Below, one piece after another: positions 24,199-33,099 of a stretch of DNA of 64,000 nt. Positions within the stretch are counted from its first letter, which is position 1; every line of letters begins with the position of its first letter. Origin of the DNA: an uncultured Spirochaetaceae bacterium (GTDB lineage Bacteria; Spirochaetota; Spirochaetia; Treponematales; Treponemataceae); the NCBI GenBank assembly GCA_902799665.1, contig CADCBK010000024.1, positions 1 to 64,000 on the forward strand, in the 5' to 3' direction. The notes below the pieces were generated by a model. It searched no databases and was not told the origin of the DNA. It saw nothing but the letters and a program-made list of their open reading frames with translations. Made by a program: the position numbers and the translations under genes.

Positions 24199-25836
24199 AT
24201 GTACGGAAATTACCTTGACAAAGCCGCGAAAATCGTGGCGAAAAAGCGCGAAGCGAACATTAAGTTTGAACATGCTCGTCTTACTGCCGAAGAAAAAGAC
24301 GATTTGCTTTTGAAGTTCCACCCCGACCGCATCAAAAAGCAGTTTGTGGAGCTTAAGATCGGTCCCAACAAGGGACAAAAGGCCCCGATCGAATTGGCCG
24401 AAATGCTTCAGGCCAAGCCCCGCATCGAGCCAGAAAAAATCGACCTTAGCCACATCGACTACGAGACTGACGTTCTTGTAATCGGCGGAGGCGGAGCGGG
24501 AACCAGCGCCGCGATTATGGCCAGCGAGGCCGGCGCCAAAGTTTTGCTTGTTACAAAGCTCCGCGTTGGCGACGCCAACACAATGATGGCCGAAGGCGGA
24601 ATCCAGGCTGCCGACAAGCCCAACGACTCTCCGGCCCAGCACTACCTTGACGCTTTTGGCGGCGGCCACTTTGACGGAAAGCCCGAATTGGTTTACACAT
24701 TGGTAAACAAGGCTCCGTCAGTAATCAAATGGCTCAACGACCTTGGCGTAGAATTTGACAAAGAAGCCGACGGAACGATGGTCACAACTCACGGCGGCGG
24801 AACAAGCCGTAAGAGAATGCACGCCTGCAAAGACTACTCAGGCGCCGAAATCATGCGCACTCTCCGCGACGAAACGTTCAACCGCGCCGACAAAATCACG
24901 GTCGTTGACTTTACGGCCGCCATCGAAATCATCAAGAACGAAAAGGGCGAAGCCGCCGGAGCCGTTTTGATGAACATCGAAACTGGCGAGATCCGCATCG
25001 CAAAGGCAAAAGTCGTAATCATCGCCACTGGCGGCGCCGGACGCATGCACTACCAGGGCTTCCCGACTTCAAACCACTACGGAGCCACAGCCGACGGCCT
25101 TGTAATCGCTTACCGCGCCGGAGCCAAGTTGCTCTATCAGGACAGCTTGCAGTACCACCCGACAGGAGCCGCTTATCCGACACAGATTCTTGGAAAGCTT
25201 GTAACAGAAAAGGTACGCTCGCTTGGAGCCAAGCTCATCAACAAGGACGGCGAAGTTTACATCCACCCGCTTGAGACCCGCGACGTAAACGCTTCTGGCA
25301 TTATCCGCGAAGTTCGCGAAGGCCGCGGAGTTAAGAACGACGTTCAGGACGCAGTTTGGCTTGACACTCCGATGATCGAAATGATTCACGGCGAGGGAAC
25401 GATCCTTAAGTCAATCCCGGCCATGTACAAGATGTTCATCAAGTACGGAATCGACATCCGCAAGGAGCCGATTTTGGTTTACCCGACGCTCCACTACCAA
25501 AACGGCGGCGTTGAGATTGACAAGACTTGCCACACAAACGTCGCGAACCTTTTGGTTGCCGGCGAAGCCTCTGGCGGCGTTCACGGAACAAACCGCTTGA
25601 TGGGAAACAGCTTGCTTGACGTTGTAGTCTTTGGACGCGAAGCCGGAATCGAAGCCGGAAAAATGTTCAAGAAAATCAAGCTTTCAAAGGAACTTTCCTT
25701 GAAGCACGTGAAGGACTTTGAAAAGGCCAGAACCGCCGCCAAAATCAAGGGCAACGCGGTCTCTCCCAAGCTTCTTCCGACATACCACCACGGAAATCCT
25801 GAGTTTGACAAGGAAATCCCCGGCGCGACAAAGTAA
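24199..25836 (+). CDS. frdA: Fumarate reductase/succinate dehydrogenase flavoprotein with N-terminal extension
   Basis: A 545-residue FAD enzyme of the FrdA/SdhA/NadB superfamily. The FAD motif VLVIGGGGAGTSAAIMA lies at residues 92-108, preceded by a ~90-residue charged extension absent from ordinary FrdA, where this motif is near residue 10. Further landmarks: MMAEGGIQAAD, HGGGTSRKRMHACKD, the substrate motif QYHPTG, and HGTNRLMGNSLLDVVVFGREAG, which contains the catalytic-type Arg region. The C-terminal helical domain is shorter than in membrane Frd. Context (mdh, fumC, frdB, Hdr/Flx) favours fumarate to succinate reduction. It is the last gene of the row, followed by a strong terminator. 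Confidence 0.87.
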   Translation: MYGNYLDKAAKIVAKKREANIKFEHARLTAEEKDDLLLKFHPDRIKKQFVELKIGPNKGQKAPIELAEMLQAKPRIEPEKIDLSHIDYETDVLVIGGGGAGTSAAIMASEAGAKVLLVTKLRVGDANTMMAEGGIQAADKPNDSPAQHYLDAFGGGHFDGKPELVYTLVNKAPSVIKWLNDLGVEFDKEADGTMVTTHGGGTSRKRMHACKDYSGAEIMRTLRDETFNRADKITVVDFTAAIEIIKNEKGEAAGAVLMNIETGEIRIAKAKVVIIATGGAGRMHYQGFPTSNHYGATADGLVIAYRAGAKLLYQDSLQYHPTGAAYPTQILGKLVTEKVRSLGAKLINKDGEVYIHPLETRDVNASGIIREVREGRGVKNDVQDAVWLDTPMIEMIHGEGTILKSIPAMYKMFIKYGIDIRKEPILVYPTLHYQNGGVEIDKTCHTNVANLLVAGEASGGVHGTNRLMGNSLLDVVVFGREAGIEAGKMFKKIKLSKELSLKHVKDFEKARTAAKIKGNAVSPKLLPTYHHGNPEFDKEIPGATK

Positions 25837-25870
25837 GTCTAGCCTGAGTTATTTGCAAGGCTAAAATTGC

Positions 25871-25900
25871 GGCCGCTCCAAAACGGAGCGGCCCTTTTTT
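25871..25900 (+). terminator. Intrinsic terminator of the hdr-flx-frd operon
   Basis: GGCCGCTCC (25871-25879) pairs with GGAGCGGCC (25885-25893) over an AAAAC loop, then a T run to 25900. It lies 35 bases after the frdA stop and separates it from convergent nrdG. Confidence 0.92.
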
Positions 25901-25946
25901 ATGGCTTGAAAACTTTTTGGGCGGCGCTTTTTGGCCTTGCAAGCAA

Positions 25947-26459
25947 TTATTGCTTGTCGCGTTCGGCCCAAAAGTCTTTCATGCGGATTATGCGCTGGTT
26001 GGACGAGCCTCTAAAGGCCAGCTGCAAGTCTTTTTTTTCTTCGATAAAGGGGCCGTCAACCAAAACGTCAATCGAGCGCAAAATCTGTTCAGTATGCTCG
26101 GTGTGGCGGCGGCCGTAGTCGGGAAGCAAGTCGGATTCCAAAACGTAGCCAGTCCAGCACCAAATGTCTTTTTGCGGGAACTTTTGGCGAACCTCTTTTA
26201 TCAAGTCCAAAACGTCGGCTTGGTTTTCGACTTCAAAAGGCTCGCCGCCAAGTATTGAAAGGCCTTGGATAAAGGGCTTGTCCAAGGCTTCCAAAAGTTC
26301 GTTCAGCGCTTCAAGGCCAAATTCTTTTCCGTAATTAAAGTCCCAAGTTTGCGGCTGAAAGCAGCCCTTGCAGGCGTTTTTGCAGCCAGAAACGAAGACG
26401 CTCACTCGAACGCCTTCGCCGTCTGCGATGTCAAACTTTTTTATTTGGCCATAGAACAT
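25947..26459 (-). CDS. nrdG: Anaerobic ribonucleotide reductase activating protein
   Basis: A 170-residue radical SAM activase that installs the glycyl radical on NrdD under anoxia. The cluster motif CKNACKGC (CxxxCxxC) is in VSGCKNACKGCFQP near residue 30; LSILGGEPFEVENQ is the SAM-binding GGE motif. Length is typical. It starts three bases after the nrdD stop, a clear two-gene operon. GGGAACTT-like coding continues to a stop within 100 bases of the convergent frd terminator. Confidence 0.95.
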   Translation of the reverse strand: MFYGQIKKFDIADGEGVRVSVFVSGCKNACKGCFQPQTWDFNYGKEFGLEALNELLEALDKPFIQGLSILGGEPFEVENQADVLDLIKEVRQKFPQKDIWCWTGYVLESDLLPDYGRRHTEHTEQILRSIDVLVDGPFIEEKKDLQLAFRGSSNQRIIRMKDFWAERDKQ

Positions 26460-26462
26460 AGA

Positions 26463-28679
26463 CTACAAGTGCAACACGCGCTCTTTGATTTCCTGCGTTC
26501 GGCCCTGGTTCCAATACTGCGTTCCGATGTAGCCGCAAGTGCGGCGGGCGACGTTCATCGTTGATTGGTCGCGGTTTTGGCAGTTGGGGCATTCCCAAAC
26601 AAGCTTTCCGTCCTGGTCTGCGACGACTTGGATTTGGCCCGTGTAGCCGCACTTTTGGCAGCAGTCGCTCTTTGTGTTAAGCTCGGCGTACATGATGTTC
26701 TCGTAGATGTGCTTTAAGAGCGCCATTACCGCCGGAATGTTGTTTTCCATGTTGGGAACTTCAACGTAGCTTACCGCTCCACCGGGCGAAAGAACCTGGA
26801 ACTGCGACTCAAAGGTTAGCTTTGTAAAGGCGTCCATTTGCTCGGTGACGTGAACATGGTAAGAGTTTGTGATGTAGTTTTTGTCGGTAACGCCCTTGAT
26901 TTCGCCAAAGCGCTTTTTGAGGCACTTTGCGAATTTGTATGTCGTTGACTCAAGCGGAGTTCCGTAGAGCGAAAAGTCGATATGCTCTTTTTCTTTCCAG
27001 GCCTTGCAAGCCGCGTTCATGTGCTTCATTACCTCAAGCGCGAATGGCGTCGCTTCAGGGTCTGTGTGAGGCTTTCCTGTCATGTAGCGCACGCACTCGC
27101 AGAGGCCGGCGTATCCCAAAGAGATTGTCGAGTATCCGTTCATCAAAAGCTTGTCGATTGTCTCGCCCTTGGCCAAGCGCGCCAAGGCTCCGTTTTGCCA
27201 AAGGATCGGCGCCACGTCGCTCTTTGTTCCCATCAAGCGGTTGTGGCGGATCATCAAGGCTCGGTAGCACAAGTCAAGGCGCTCGTCAAAGATTTTCCAG
27301 AATGCGTTAAGGTCGCGGTTTGAGGAGCAAGCCACGTCAACCAAGTTGATTGTTACGACGCCTTGGTTAAAGCGGCCGTAATACTTGGACTTTCCGGCCA
27401 CCCAGTTTTGCGCGCCCGCCACGTTGTCGTAACCGTTTGCGCTTGAGTCCGGCGTAAGGAAGGAGCGGCAGCCCATGCAGGGATAGCAGTTTCCGCGTCC
27501 CGCGCCGTCGATTTTGAGCTCAAGCATTTTCTTTTCGGAAATGTAGTCGGGAACCATGCGGCGCGCGGTGCACTTGGCGGCAAGCTCGGTGAGGTAGTAG
27601 TACTTAGAGTCGGGCTCGATGTTGTCCTCCTCCAAAACGTAAATCAATTTAGGGAAGGCCGGAGTCACCCAATAGCCGCTTTCGTTCTTGACGCCCCTAT
27701 AGCGCTGGCGCAAAACTTCTTCGATAATCAAGGCCAAGTCGGCCTTTTCTTGCTCGGACTCAGCTTCGTTCAAGTACATGAACACTGTCACAAAGGGAGA
27801 CTGGCCGTTTGTCGTCATCAAGGTTACGACTTGGTATTGAATCGTCTGAACGCCGCGCTTGATTTCGTCGTCCAATCTTTTTTGAACGATGTAGTCAAAC
27901 TGCTCGCTTGTGTATTTAATTCCAGTCTTTTGCTCGATGTCGCGGACTTCGGCCGAAATCTTTTTGCGGCTTACGTCGACAAAGGGAGCCAAGTGGGTTA
28001 GCGAAATGCTCTGGCCGCCGTACTGGCAAGAAGCGACTTGCGCGATGATTTGCGTCGCGATGTTGCAGGCTGTGGAGAAGGAGTGGGGGCGGTCGATTTT
28101 CGTTCCGCTGATTACCGTTCCGTTTTGAAGCATGTCCTCCAAGTTGACCAAGTCGCAGTTGTGCATGTGCTGGGCAAAGTAGTCCGCGTCGTGAAAGTGG
28201 ATCAAGCCTTCTTCGTGGGCCTTGGTCAAGTCTTCGTCAAGCAAAAAGCGCTTGGTGATGTCCTTGCTGACTTCGCCGGCCATATAGTCGCGCTGCACCG
28301 AAACGACCGTGGAATTTTTGTTTGAGTTTTCTTGCTTTACGTCCTCGTTGTTGCACTCAAGCAAGGAAAGAATTTGCTGGTCGGTTGAGTTTTCCTGGCG
28401 GTTAAGCGCGTGCTGGTAGCGGTATGTGATGTATTTTTTTGCGATGGAGTAGGCGGAGTTTTCCATGATTTTGGTTTCGACCAAGTCCTGGATTTCCTCA
28501 ACGTTGGGTTCGTGGCCCCTCTCCTCAAAGTTTTTTGTGATTTCGGCTCCGATTTTGTGAATCGTTTCCTCGCTTAGGCGCTCGGCGACGGGAACCGTCT
28601 CGTTTGCCTTGCGAATCGCGTTTTCTATCTTTTGAACGTCATATTGAACTTCTTCGCCGTTTCTTTTTATGATTTTCAT
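26463..28679 (-). CDS. nrdD: Anaerobic ribonucleoside-triphosphate reductase
   Basis: A 738-residue class III ribonucleotide reductase supplying dNTPs without oxygen. An N-terminal ATP-cone (1-95; KIIKRNGEEVQYDVQKIENAI) gives allosteric control. The central barrel includes GRGNCYPCMGCRSFL and GYAGLCECVRYMTG. A zinc site near the C-terminus is CCQKCGYTG...CPNCQ. The glycyl-radical motif RRTCGYIGTQYW has its radical Gly near residue 716. No clear Shine-Dalgarno sequence precedes the ATG. A candidate NrdR operator pair lies 70-110 bases upstream. Confidence 0.95.
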   Translation of the reverse strand: MKIIKRNGEEVQYDVQKIENAIRKANETVPVAERLSEETIHKIGAEITKNFEERGHEPNVEEIQDLVETKIMENSAYSIAKKYITYRYQHALNRQENSTDQQILSLLECNNEDVKQENSNKNSTVVSVQRDYMAGEVSKDITKRFLLDEDLTKAHEEGLIHFHDADYFAQHMHNCDLVNLEDMLQNGTVISGTKIDRPHSFSTACNIATQIIAQVASCQYGGQSISLTHLAPFVDVSRKKISAEVRDIEQKTGIKYTSEQFDYIVQKRLDDEIKRGVQTIQYQVVTLMTTNGQSPFVTVFMYLNEAESEQEKADLALIIEEVLRQRYRGVKNESGYWVTPAFPKLIYVLEEDNIEPDSKYYYLTELAAKCTARRMVPDYISEKKMLELKIDGAGRGNCYPCMGCRSFLTPDSSANGYDNVAGAQNWVAGKSKYYGRFNQGVVTINLVDVACSSNRDLNAFWKIFDERLDLCYRALMIRHNRLMGTKSDVAPILWQNGALARLAKGETIDKLLMNGYSTISLGYAGLCECVRYMTGKPHTDPEATPFALEVMKHMNAACKAWKEKEHIDFSLYGTPLESTTYKFAKCLKKRFGEIKGVTDKNYITNSYHVHVTEQMDAFTKLTFESQFQVLSPGGAVSYVEVPNMENNIPAVMALLKHIYENIMYAELNTKSDCCQKCGYTGQIQVVADQDGKLVWECPNCQNRDQSTMNVARRTCGYIGTQYWNQGRTQEIKERVLHL

Positions 28680-28746
28680 TTGAACTTTTTAACAAATCGC
28701 GCTGTTTTTCGCGCTTTTTTGCCGATTTCCTCCCTTGATTTTTAGC

Positions 28747-28786
28747 AAACGCTATATCTAGCGTTTAGCATGGGTATATGATACTA
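28747..28786. promoter_or_regulatory. Candidate NrdR operator pair upstream of nrdD
   Basis: A perfect palindrome AAACGCTATATCTAGCGTTT (28747-28766), then a weaker box TGGGTATATGATACTA (28771-28786), centres about 22 bases apart, two helical turns. NrdR boxes are AT-centred palindromes (ACAxWATATWTxxTGT-like) that occur in pairs before nrd genes; the core and position fit, the outer bases deviate. Confidence 0.5.
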
Positions 28787-28848
28787 CTAATAGCGGCTTT
28801 TGTAAAGCGAAAAATTAGCAAAAAATGAAAAAAATTCAAAAAAAGGGC

Positions 28849-28883
28849 AAAAAAAAAGCCGCTTCCAACGAAGCGGACTTTTT
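28849..28883. terminator. Bidirectional intrinsic terminator
   Basis: CCGCTT/AAGCGG stem (28859-28864 with 28871-28876), flanked by nine A on the left and five T on the right. It mainly serves the minus-strand amylase-family gene ending at 28922. Confidence 0.82.
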
Positions 28884-28921
28884 AAAACAAGTTTTTAGCG
28901 CCAAAAACAGCGCTAAAACAC

Positions 28922-29212
28922 TTATTTCTTTGCCGGAGCCTTCTTTACAGCGGGCTTTTTGGCGGGCGCTTTCTTGGCGGCCGGCTTTTTGGCGGCTGTG
29001 GCCTTTTTGGCGGGCGCTTTCTTAGCGGCCGGCTTTTTGGCGGCTGTGGCCTTTTTGGCGGGCGCTTTCTTAGCGGCCGGCTTTTTGGCTACAGTTTTCT
29101 TAGCCGCTGTCTTTTTAGCGGGCGCCTTTTTGGCGGCCGGCTTTTTAGCGGCGGGCTTTTTTGTCGCGGCCGCTTTCTTGGCGGGCGCTTTCTTGGCTGT
29201 TGTTTCTGCCAT
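28922..29212 (-). CDS. Possible independent H1-like basic protein from an internal start
   Basis: In-frame ATG at 29212 inside the GH13 gene, preceded on the minus strand by GGAAGGA a few bases upstream. It would give a free 96-residue protein, [13 protein letters not shown] followed by [10 protein letters not shown] repeats, of about 40 percent Lys. This is the size and composition of bacterial histone-H1-like DNA-binding proteins (HctB, AlgP-tail type). Either the frame is a true fusion, or a once separate gene lost the stop codon of its upstream neighbour. The internal ribosome-binding site is seen; use of it is inference. Confidence 0.45.
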   Translation of the reverse strand: MAETTAKKAPAKKAAATKKPAAKKPAAKKAPAKKTAAKKTVAKKPAAKKAPAKKATAAKKPAAKKAPAKKATAAKKPAAKKAPAKKPAVKKAPAKK

Positions 29213-32200
29213 ATTCCTTCCCCCGGCTTTTTTCAAAGCCTTTTTATTTTTTTCCAAAGTTACCGGCGCTTTTGCGCCAGACTTTGCCTTGGACTGTTTT
29301 ACAGTTGCGGCCGCTTTTTTGACGGCGGCTTTCGCAACTTTCTTTGTTACTATATTTTCGGCGTTTTTCTTTTTTGCCTTTACAGTTTTTGTTTTTTTGG
29401 AAGCCGCCGATGCCGCGCTCTTTTTTGCGGCCGCCTTTTTGGCGGCAGGCGTTTTTATCGCGGAGGCCTTCTTTGCGCCTGCCGCGGACACCTTTTTAGC
29501 CGCGCTGTAAGCGGCGGCTTTCTTGGCCTTTGCCTTTTCCTTTGGCTTGGGCGGCTCAAACTGCTCCACAAGGGCGCGGCACTTGTACCCCGCCTTTTCT
29601 TGCGCGGCCGCCATAAGCTTGTAAAAGGCCAAGATGTCCTTGTCGGAATTGATTCCCAAAATAAATTCGTTTTGGGCAGCCAAGAAAAGGCTTCTGTCAA
29701 GCTCTTCCTTGTTGAACCAAACGACGTTGTCAAAATTGTTGGCGCGGCTTAAGGCGACGGCGTCCGAGCTTTCGCAGCACAAAGAGGCAAGGGCGAGCGC
29801 CGCCGGATTTGCTGCCGCAGTTTTTTTCGAAGCCGCCGCTTTTCCCGCTTTCTTGGCTTTGCTTGCGGCCAAGTCGAGGCCTGAGATTTTTGCAAGGACA
29901 AAGGCGCGGTACAAAACGTCCCTCTGGCCCTTCCATTCAACGCCAGCGGCCTGCATGGCCTCGCAGAATTTTCTGTCAAGAGACCAGCGCGTCGCGAAGG
30001 CCCTCTCGGCAAGGCTTAGAGCGACGCATTCTGAAAGCAAGATTTCGGGATTTGTCCAATTTAACGGCTCACCGTAAAGAACAAAGTCCGCGGCGCTCTT
30101 GGCTTTGGCCAAATCCTTGGCGCCTTTTTTGGCGGCCGCGATTTTGCAAGCCTTCTTAAAGGATTTTTCAAAAGCCTTGAACTGGTCTTGCGCCGATTTT
30201 TTGGCGGCCGCCGCGGTCAGGGGCTTTGAAGGCTCGCCAAAGATTTTATGGTCTTGCGCGCGGAAAAGGTCGGCTTTTTGGTAAAAGGCCAGCGCGGCTT
30301 TTTTGCATGAATCCAAGAATTTTTTGATTCCAGCGGCGGCCGGCTTTTTAAGGGTTGCGAGGCCTTTTTTGTAGAAGCCTTCGTTCACAAAGGCGGACAA
30401 GGCGGCGTACAATTCCTTGTAGCGGATTTCTTCCCATTCAACCTCAAGGTTCGCGCAGCCTTTTCCGGCCAAAACGCTGTTCAATGTGCTCCACTTTTTG
30501 TCAAGCGTGTCGCTCACTTGGTGAACGTCAAGCATGACCTGGCATTCAAAGCCCCTGAGGTTTATGAACATTCCGTCGCGGCAAATGTCGGACGATTTGC
30601 GGACATACCAAAGGTTTGCTCGGCTTTCGCGGAAGATAAGGTACTTGTCGTCTTCGGCGCTAAGGCCAAGGCCCTCGCTGATCGAGCGGCTTGTCATAAC
30701 CTTGTCGTCGCCGTGGCCGGTCTTGACCGCGTACTCGCAGGATTGCTTTATCCAGCCTGACGCGCTGTCGTATTTGTTGTTGTAGAAAACAACGGCGGCT
30801 TCGTTTCCAACGCGGTTGGAGTAGGCGAATACGTTTTCGTTTACGCGCCCGTTGTCCCAAACATCGTAGAAAAGGAAGTCCTCAACCTGGGCAAAGAGCC
30901 AGCGCTTTTTCATAAGCGGGAATATCAGCTGCCAGTGGCCGTTGACCAAGCCTTCGTCGGGCTTTTCGTCGCGGTAGGCTCGCGTGTATTCCATTCCGTA
31001 TTTTTCTTCAAAGCCTTCGATTTGGCCGTGGCCGAACATCGGAAGGCCGGGCATCGTGACCATAAGAGTGCAGACGCCAAAATACTTGTCGCCCTTTCCG
31101 AATTGCGCCACGGCGGTTTCCTCGTCGGGGTTGTTCATAAAGTTGACGTAGCGCTTGAGAATCTGCGGGTCGAATTTTATCGTGTTCTTGACCGTGTCGC
31201 GGTACTTTTGGTTCTCTTCCTTTTTGAGCATGTTCATAAAGGCTGAGTTGTAGACGCGGTGCATTCCGAGCGTGCGGACAAAGTAGCCTTCGAGCATCCA
31301 AAAGGCTTCGGCCAAAAGAAGCGTGTCGGGCACTTCCTTGGCCACGCGGTCAACGACTTCGCGCCAGAATTCGTTGGGAATCGCGTCCTCAAAGGCTTGG
31401 CTTGAAATCGCGTATTCGCTTCGCGTGGCGATGTCTCCTCCGTGGCCCGGCTCGGGGTACCAAAGACGGCGTATGTGCTTTTTGGCAAGAACCATCGCCG
31501 CGTCAAAGCGGATTATCGGAAAGTTCCTGGCCACGTGCAAAATGTCTTGTATTACGGCCTCGCGCGCGGCCGGGTTCAAAAAGTCGATTTGCGCGGTGTC
31601 GTTCCAAGGCATTCCGGTGCCGTCGTTTCCGTGATAAATGTAGCGGACGTCGCCTGTTTGGTTGTCGACGCGCTTGAAGACCACCGCGCAGTCGCTCTTT
31701 GAATAGTAATGGTCTTCCAAGTAAACGCCGACGCGGCCGTCGTGGCTTAGGTTTTCGCCGTTGAATGTGTATTGCGGGAAGGGGCAGTCGCGCCTTTGCA
31801 TGAAAAGGTCTGGCCGCTCGACGACCCAGCGGCTGTCCATCGCTGTGTGGTTTGGAACCATGTCGCTTGCAAGCCTGATTCCGCGCTGCCACAAGCGGCG
31901 GCGCAAGTTGTCCAAGGCGTCCCAGCCGCCAAGGTTTCCGGCGATTGTGTAGTCCATCAATGAATAGGCGGAAGATGCCGCCTCCGGGTTTCCGCAGATT
32001 TGCTTTATGCGCTTTGAGGCGTTGCTTCGTTCCCAAAGGCCGATAAGCCAAAGGCCTGTGAAGCCTTGGTCGCGCAGGGTGTCCAGTTCCTCGTCGGGAA
32101 TCTGGTCCAGGCGCTCGATCGGGCGGCCGTACTTTTTGGTAAGCTGGTAAAGCCAAACAAGAATGGTCTTTGCCATCAAGACCACTTTTGGCATCCAGTC

Positions 32201-33079
32201 GCGGTCGGGCGAGTAGCGCTCGTATTCGTTCATCAAGTTTTCGTAGCTGTAGGGCGACATTTCGACTTCGCCGCCCTTGATTCCGCGCCAAGCGGCCTTT
32301 TCTTCTTCGCTAAGGGTGTCAAGGCTTGCCAAGAGGCGCTTTTTTAGCCATTCGCCGATAAGGTACATCCAATGCTTTAGGATGTACTGCAATTGGCCGC
32401 GAAGGCTTTTTGGGCTAAAGGCCACGGGTTCCTTTAGGAAAGTGACAAAGTCGTTGTTGAAGGGGCCGAACTTTGGCTGGCCCTTAAAGTATTTTTGCGT
32501 CTCTTCCCAGGCTTGGGCGTAGACGGGATTTTTCCTGAGCTTTGTTTCGCTAAAGAGGACGGAGAACTTGGCGAAGGCCGGGTTTTCGTTGGCCAAGTGA
32601 AGCATCATCATCTCTTCAAAGGTGGCCTCGCGGTTTGTTCGCTCAAGCTTTGTGCCCGCGTCAACCGCGCTTTGCTTTAAGTATTCCTCCGCTGAAATTT
32701 CTTTGCGGTAAACCGTTGTGGGCGGATACTCGTTTGTGAACTGCAAAAGGATTTCGTCGATTTTTTCTTTTCCGAATTTTTGGTCGAGGGCGGCGAGCGC
32801 TCCTTCAAACGAGGCCTTTAGAATGTCGCGGCGGTAAAGCATCGAAACGTAGTGCAAGATTTCGTCAATCAAGCCCATCGCGTTAAGCTGGCCCGCGCTG
32901 ATCCTCTTTTCGCTAAGTCCTATTTTGTCGTAATACTGGTTGAGTTTCTCCGCGAAAATTCTGACTTTCTTTAAATCAGTGATGATGACATTTCCGCTTG
33001 ATGAATAAAGCGATGAGTCAAAGTCGCACTTGTCGCGAATGTCTTTTGAAACGTGAAACTCGTTGCAAGAAATTTTCAT
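28922..33079 (-). CDS. Giant GH13-family protein with histone-H1-like Lys/Ala/Pro tail
   Basis: A 1385-residue frame. An N-terminal helical region of ~340 residues precedes a GH13 (alpha-amylase superfamily) barrel: region [10 protein letters not shown] near 405, nucleophile region [14 protein letters not shown] near 525, acid/base LLLAEAFW near 589. Region IV is FMNNPDEE, with Pro where His is usual. No signal peptide is seen, so it is probably cytoplasmic and acts on glycogen or maltodextrin with MalQ, encoded 20 bases upstream. From about residue 880 there are long helical Lys/Ala-rich stretches. The last ~200 residues are almost only Lys, Ala, Pro, Ser and Thr, ending in (A)[12 protein letters not shown] repeats like bacterial H1 homologues. 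The tail may be made separately from 29212. An upstream TATAAT and AGGG precede the ATG. Confidence 0.8.
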   Translation of the reverse strand: MKISCNEFHVSKDIRDKCDFDSSLYSSSGNVIITDLKKVRIFAEKLNQYYDKIGLSEKRISAGQLNAMGLIDEILHYVSMLYRRDILKASFEGALAALDQKFGKEKIDEILLQFTNEYPPTTVYRKEISAEEYLKQSAVDAGTKLERTNREATFEEMMMLHLANENPAFAKFSVLFSETKLRKNPVYAQAWEETQKYFKGQPKFGPFNNDFVTFLKEPVAFSPKSLRGQLQYILKHWMYLIGEWLKKRLLASLDTLSEEEKAAWRGIKGGEVEMSPYSYENLMNEYERYSPDRDWMPKVVLMAKTILVWLYQLTKKYGRPIERLDQIPDEELDTLRDQGFTGLWLIGLWERSNASKRIKQICGNPEAASSAYSLMDYTIAGNLGGWDALDNLRRRLWQRGIRLASDMVPNHTAMDSRWVVERPDLFMQRRDCPFPQYTFNGENLSHDGRVGVYLEDHYYSKSDCAVVFKRVDNQTGDVRYIYHGNDGTGMPWNDTAQIDFLNPAAREAVIQDILHVARNFPIIRFDAAMVLAKKHIRRLWYPEPGHGGDIATRSEYAISSQAFEDAIPNEFWREVVDRVAKEVPDTLLLAEAFWMLEGYFVRTLGMHRVYNSAFMNMLKKEENQKYRDTVKNTIKFDPQILKRYVNFMNNPDEETAVAQFGKGDKYFGVCTLMVTMPGLPMFGHGQIEGFEEKYGMEYTRAYRDEKPDEGLVNGHWQLIFPLMKKRWLFAQVEDFLFYDVWDNGRVNENVFAYSNRVGNEAAVVFYNNKYDSASGWIKQSCEYAVKTGHGDDKVMTSRSISEGLGLSAEDDKYLIFRESRANLWYVRKSSDICRDGMFINLRGFECQVMLDVHQVSDTLDKKWSTLNSVLAGKGCANLEVEWEEIRYKELYAALSAFVNEGFYKKGLATLKKPAAAGIKKFLDSCKKAALAFYQKADLFRAQDHKIFGEPSKPLTAAAAKKSAQDQFKAFEKSFKKACKIAAAKKGAKDLAKAKSAADFVLYGEPLNWTNPEILLSECVALSLAERAFATRWSLDRKFCEAMQAAGVEWKGQRDVLYRAFVLAKISGLDLAASKAKKAGKAAASKKTAAANPAALALASLCCESSDAVALSRANNFDNVVWFNKEELDRSLFLAAQNEFILGINSDKDILAFYKLMAAAQEKAGYKCRALVEQFEPPKPKEKAKAKKAAAYSAAKKVSAAGAKKASAIKTPAAKKAAAKKSAASAASKKTKTVKAKKKNAENIVTKKVAKAAVKKAAATVKQSKAKSGAKAPVTLEKNKKALKKAGGRNMAETTAKKAPAKKAAATKKPAAKKPAAKKAPAKKTAAKKTVAKKPAAKKAPAKKATAAKKPAAKKAPAKKATAAKKPAAKKAPAKKPAVKKAPAKK
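28961..29088 (-). repeat. 48-bp tandem repeat coding for Lys/Ala/Pro repeats
   Basis: A 48-base unit occurs twice in full (28991-29038 and 29039-29086) and about 30 bases of a third copy precede it. It encodes a 16-residue unit of the [16 protein letters not shown] type. Near-identical DNA copies predict copy-number variation by slippage. Confidence 0.85.
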
Positions 33080-33099
33080 ATTACCCTTATATTATAAAC

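Noticed and set aside
24199-25836. L-aspartate oxidase (NadB) instead of fumarate reductase
   Set aside because: The superfamily motifs are shared, but an FrdB partner, mdh, fumC and absence of nadA/nadC nearby favour fumarate reductase.
28961-29088. Possible CRISPR-like array
   Set aside because: Units are directly adjacent with no spacers and are in frame with a coding repeat.
28959-29510. Long plus-strand open frame of Ala/Phe/Leu-rich sequence
   Set aside because: It is the antisense of the Lys/Ala-rich tail; repeats of AAG/GCC codons stay open on the opposite strand. No start signal.
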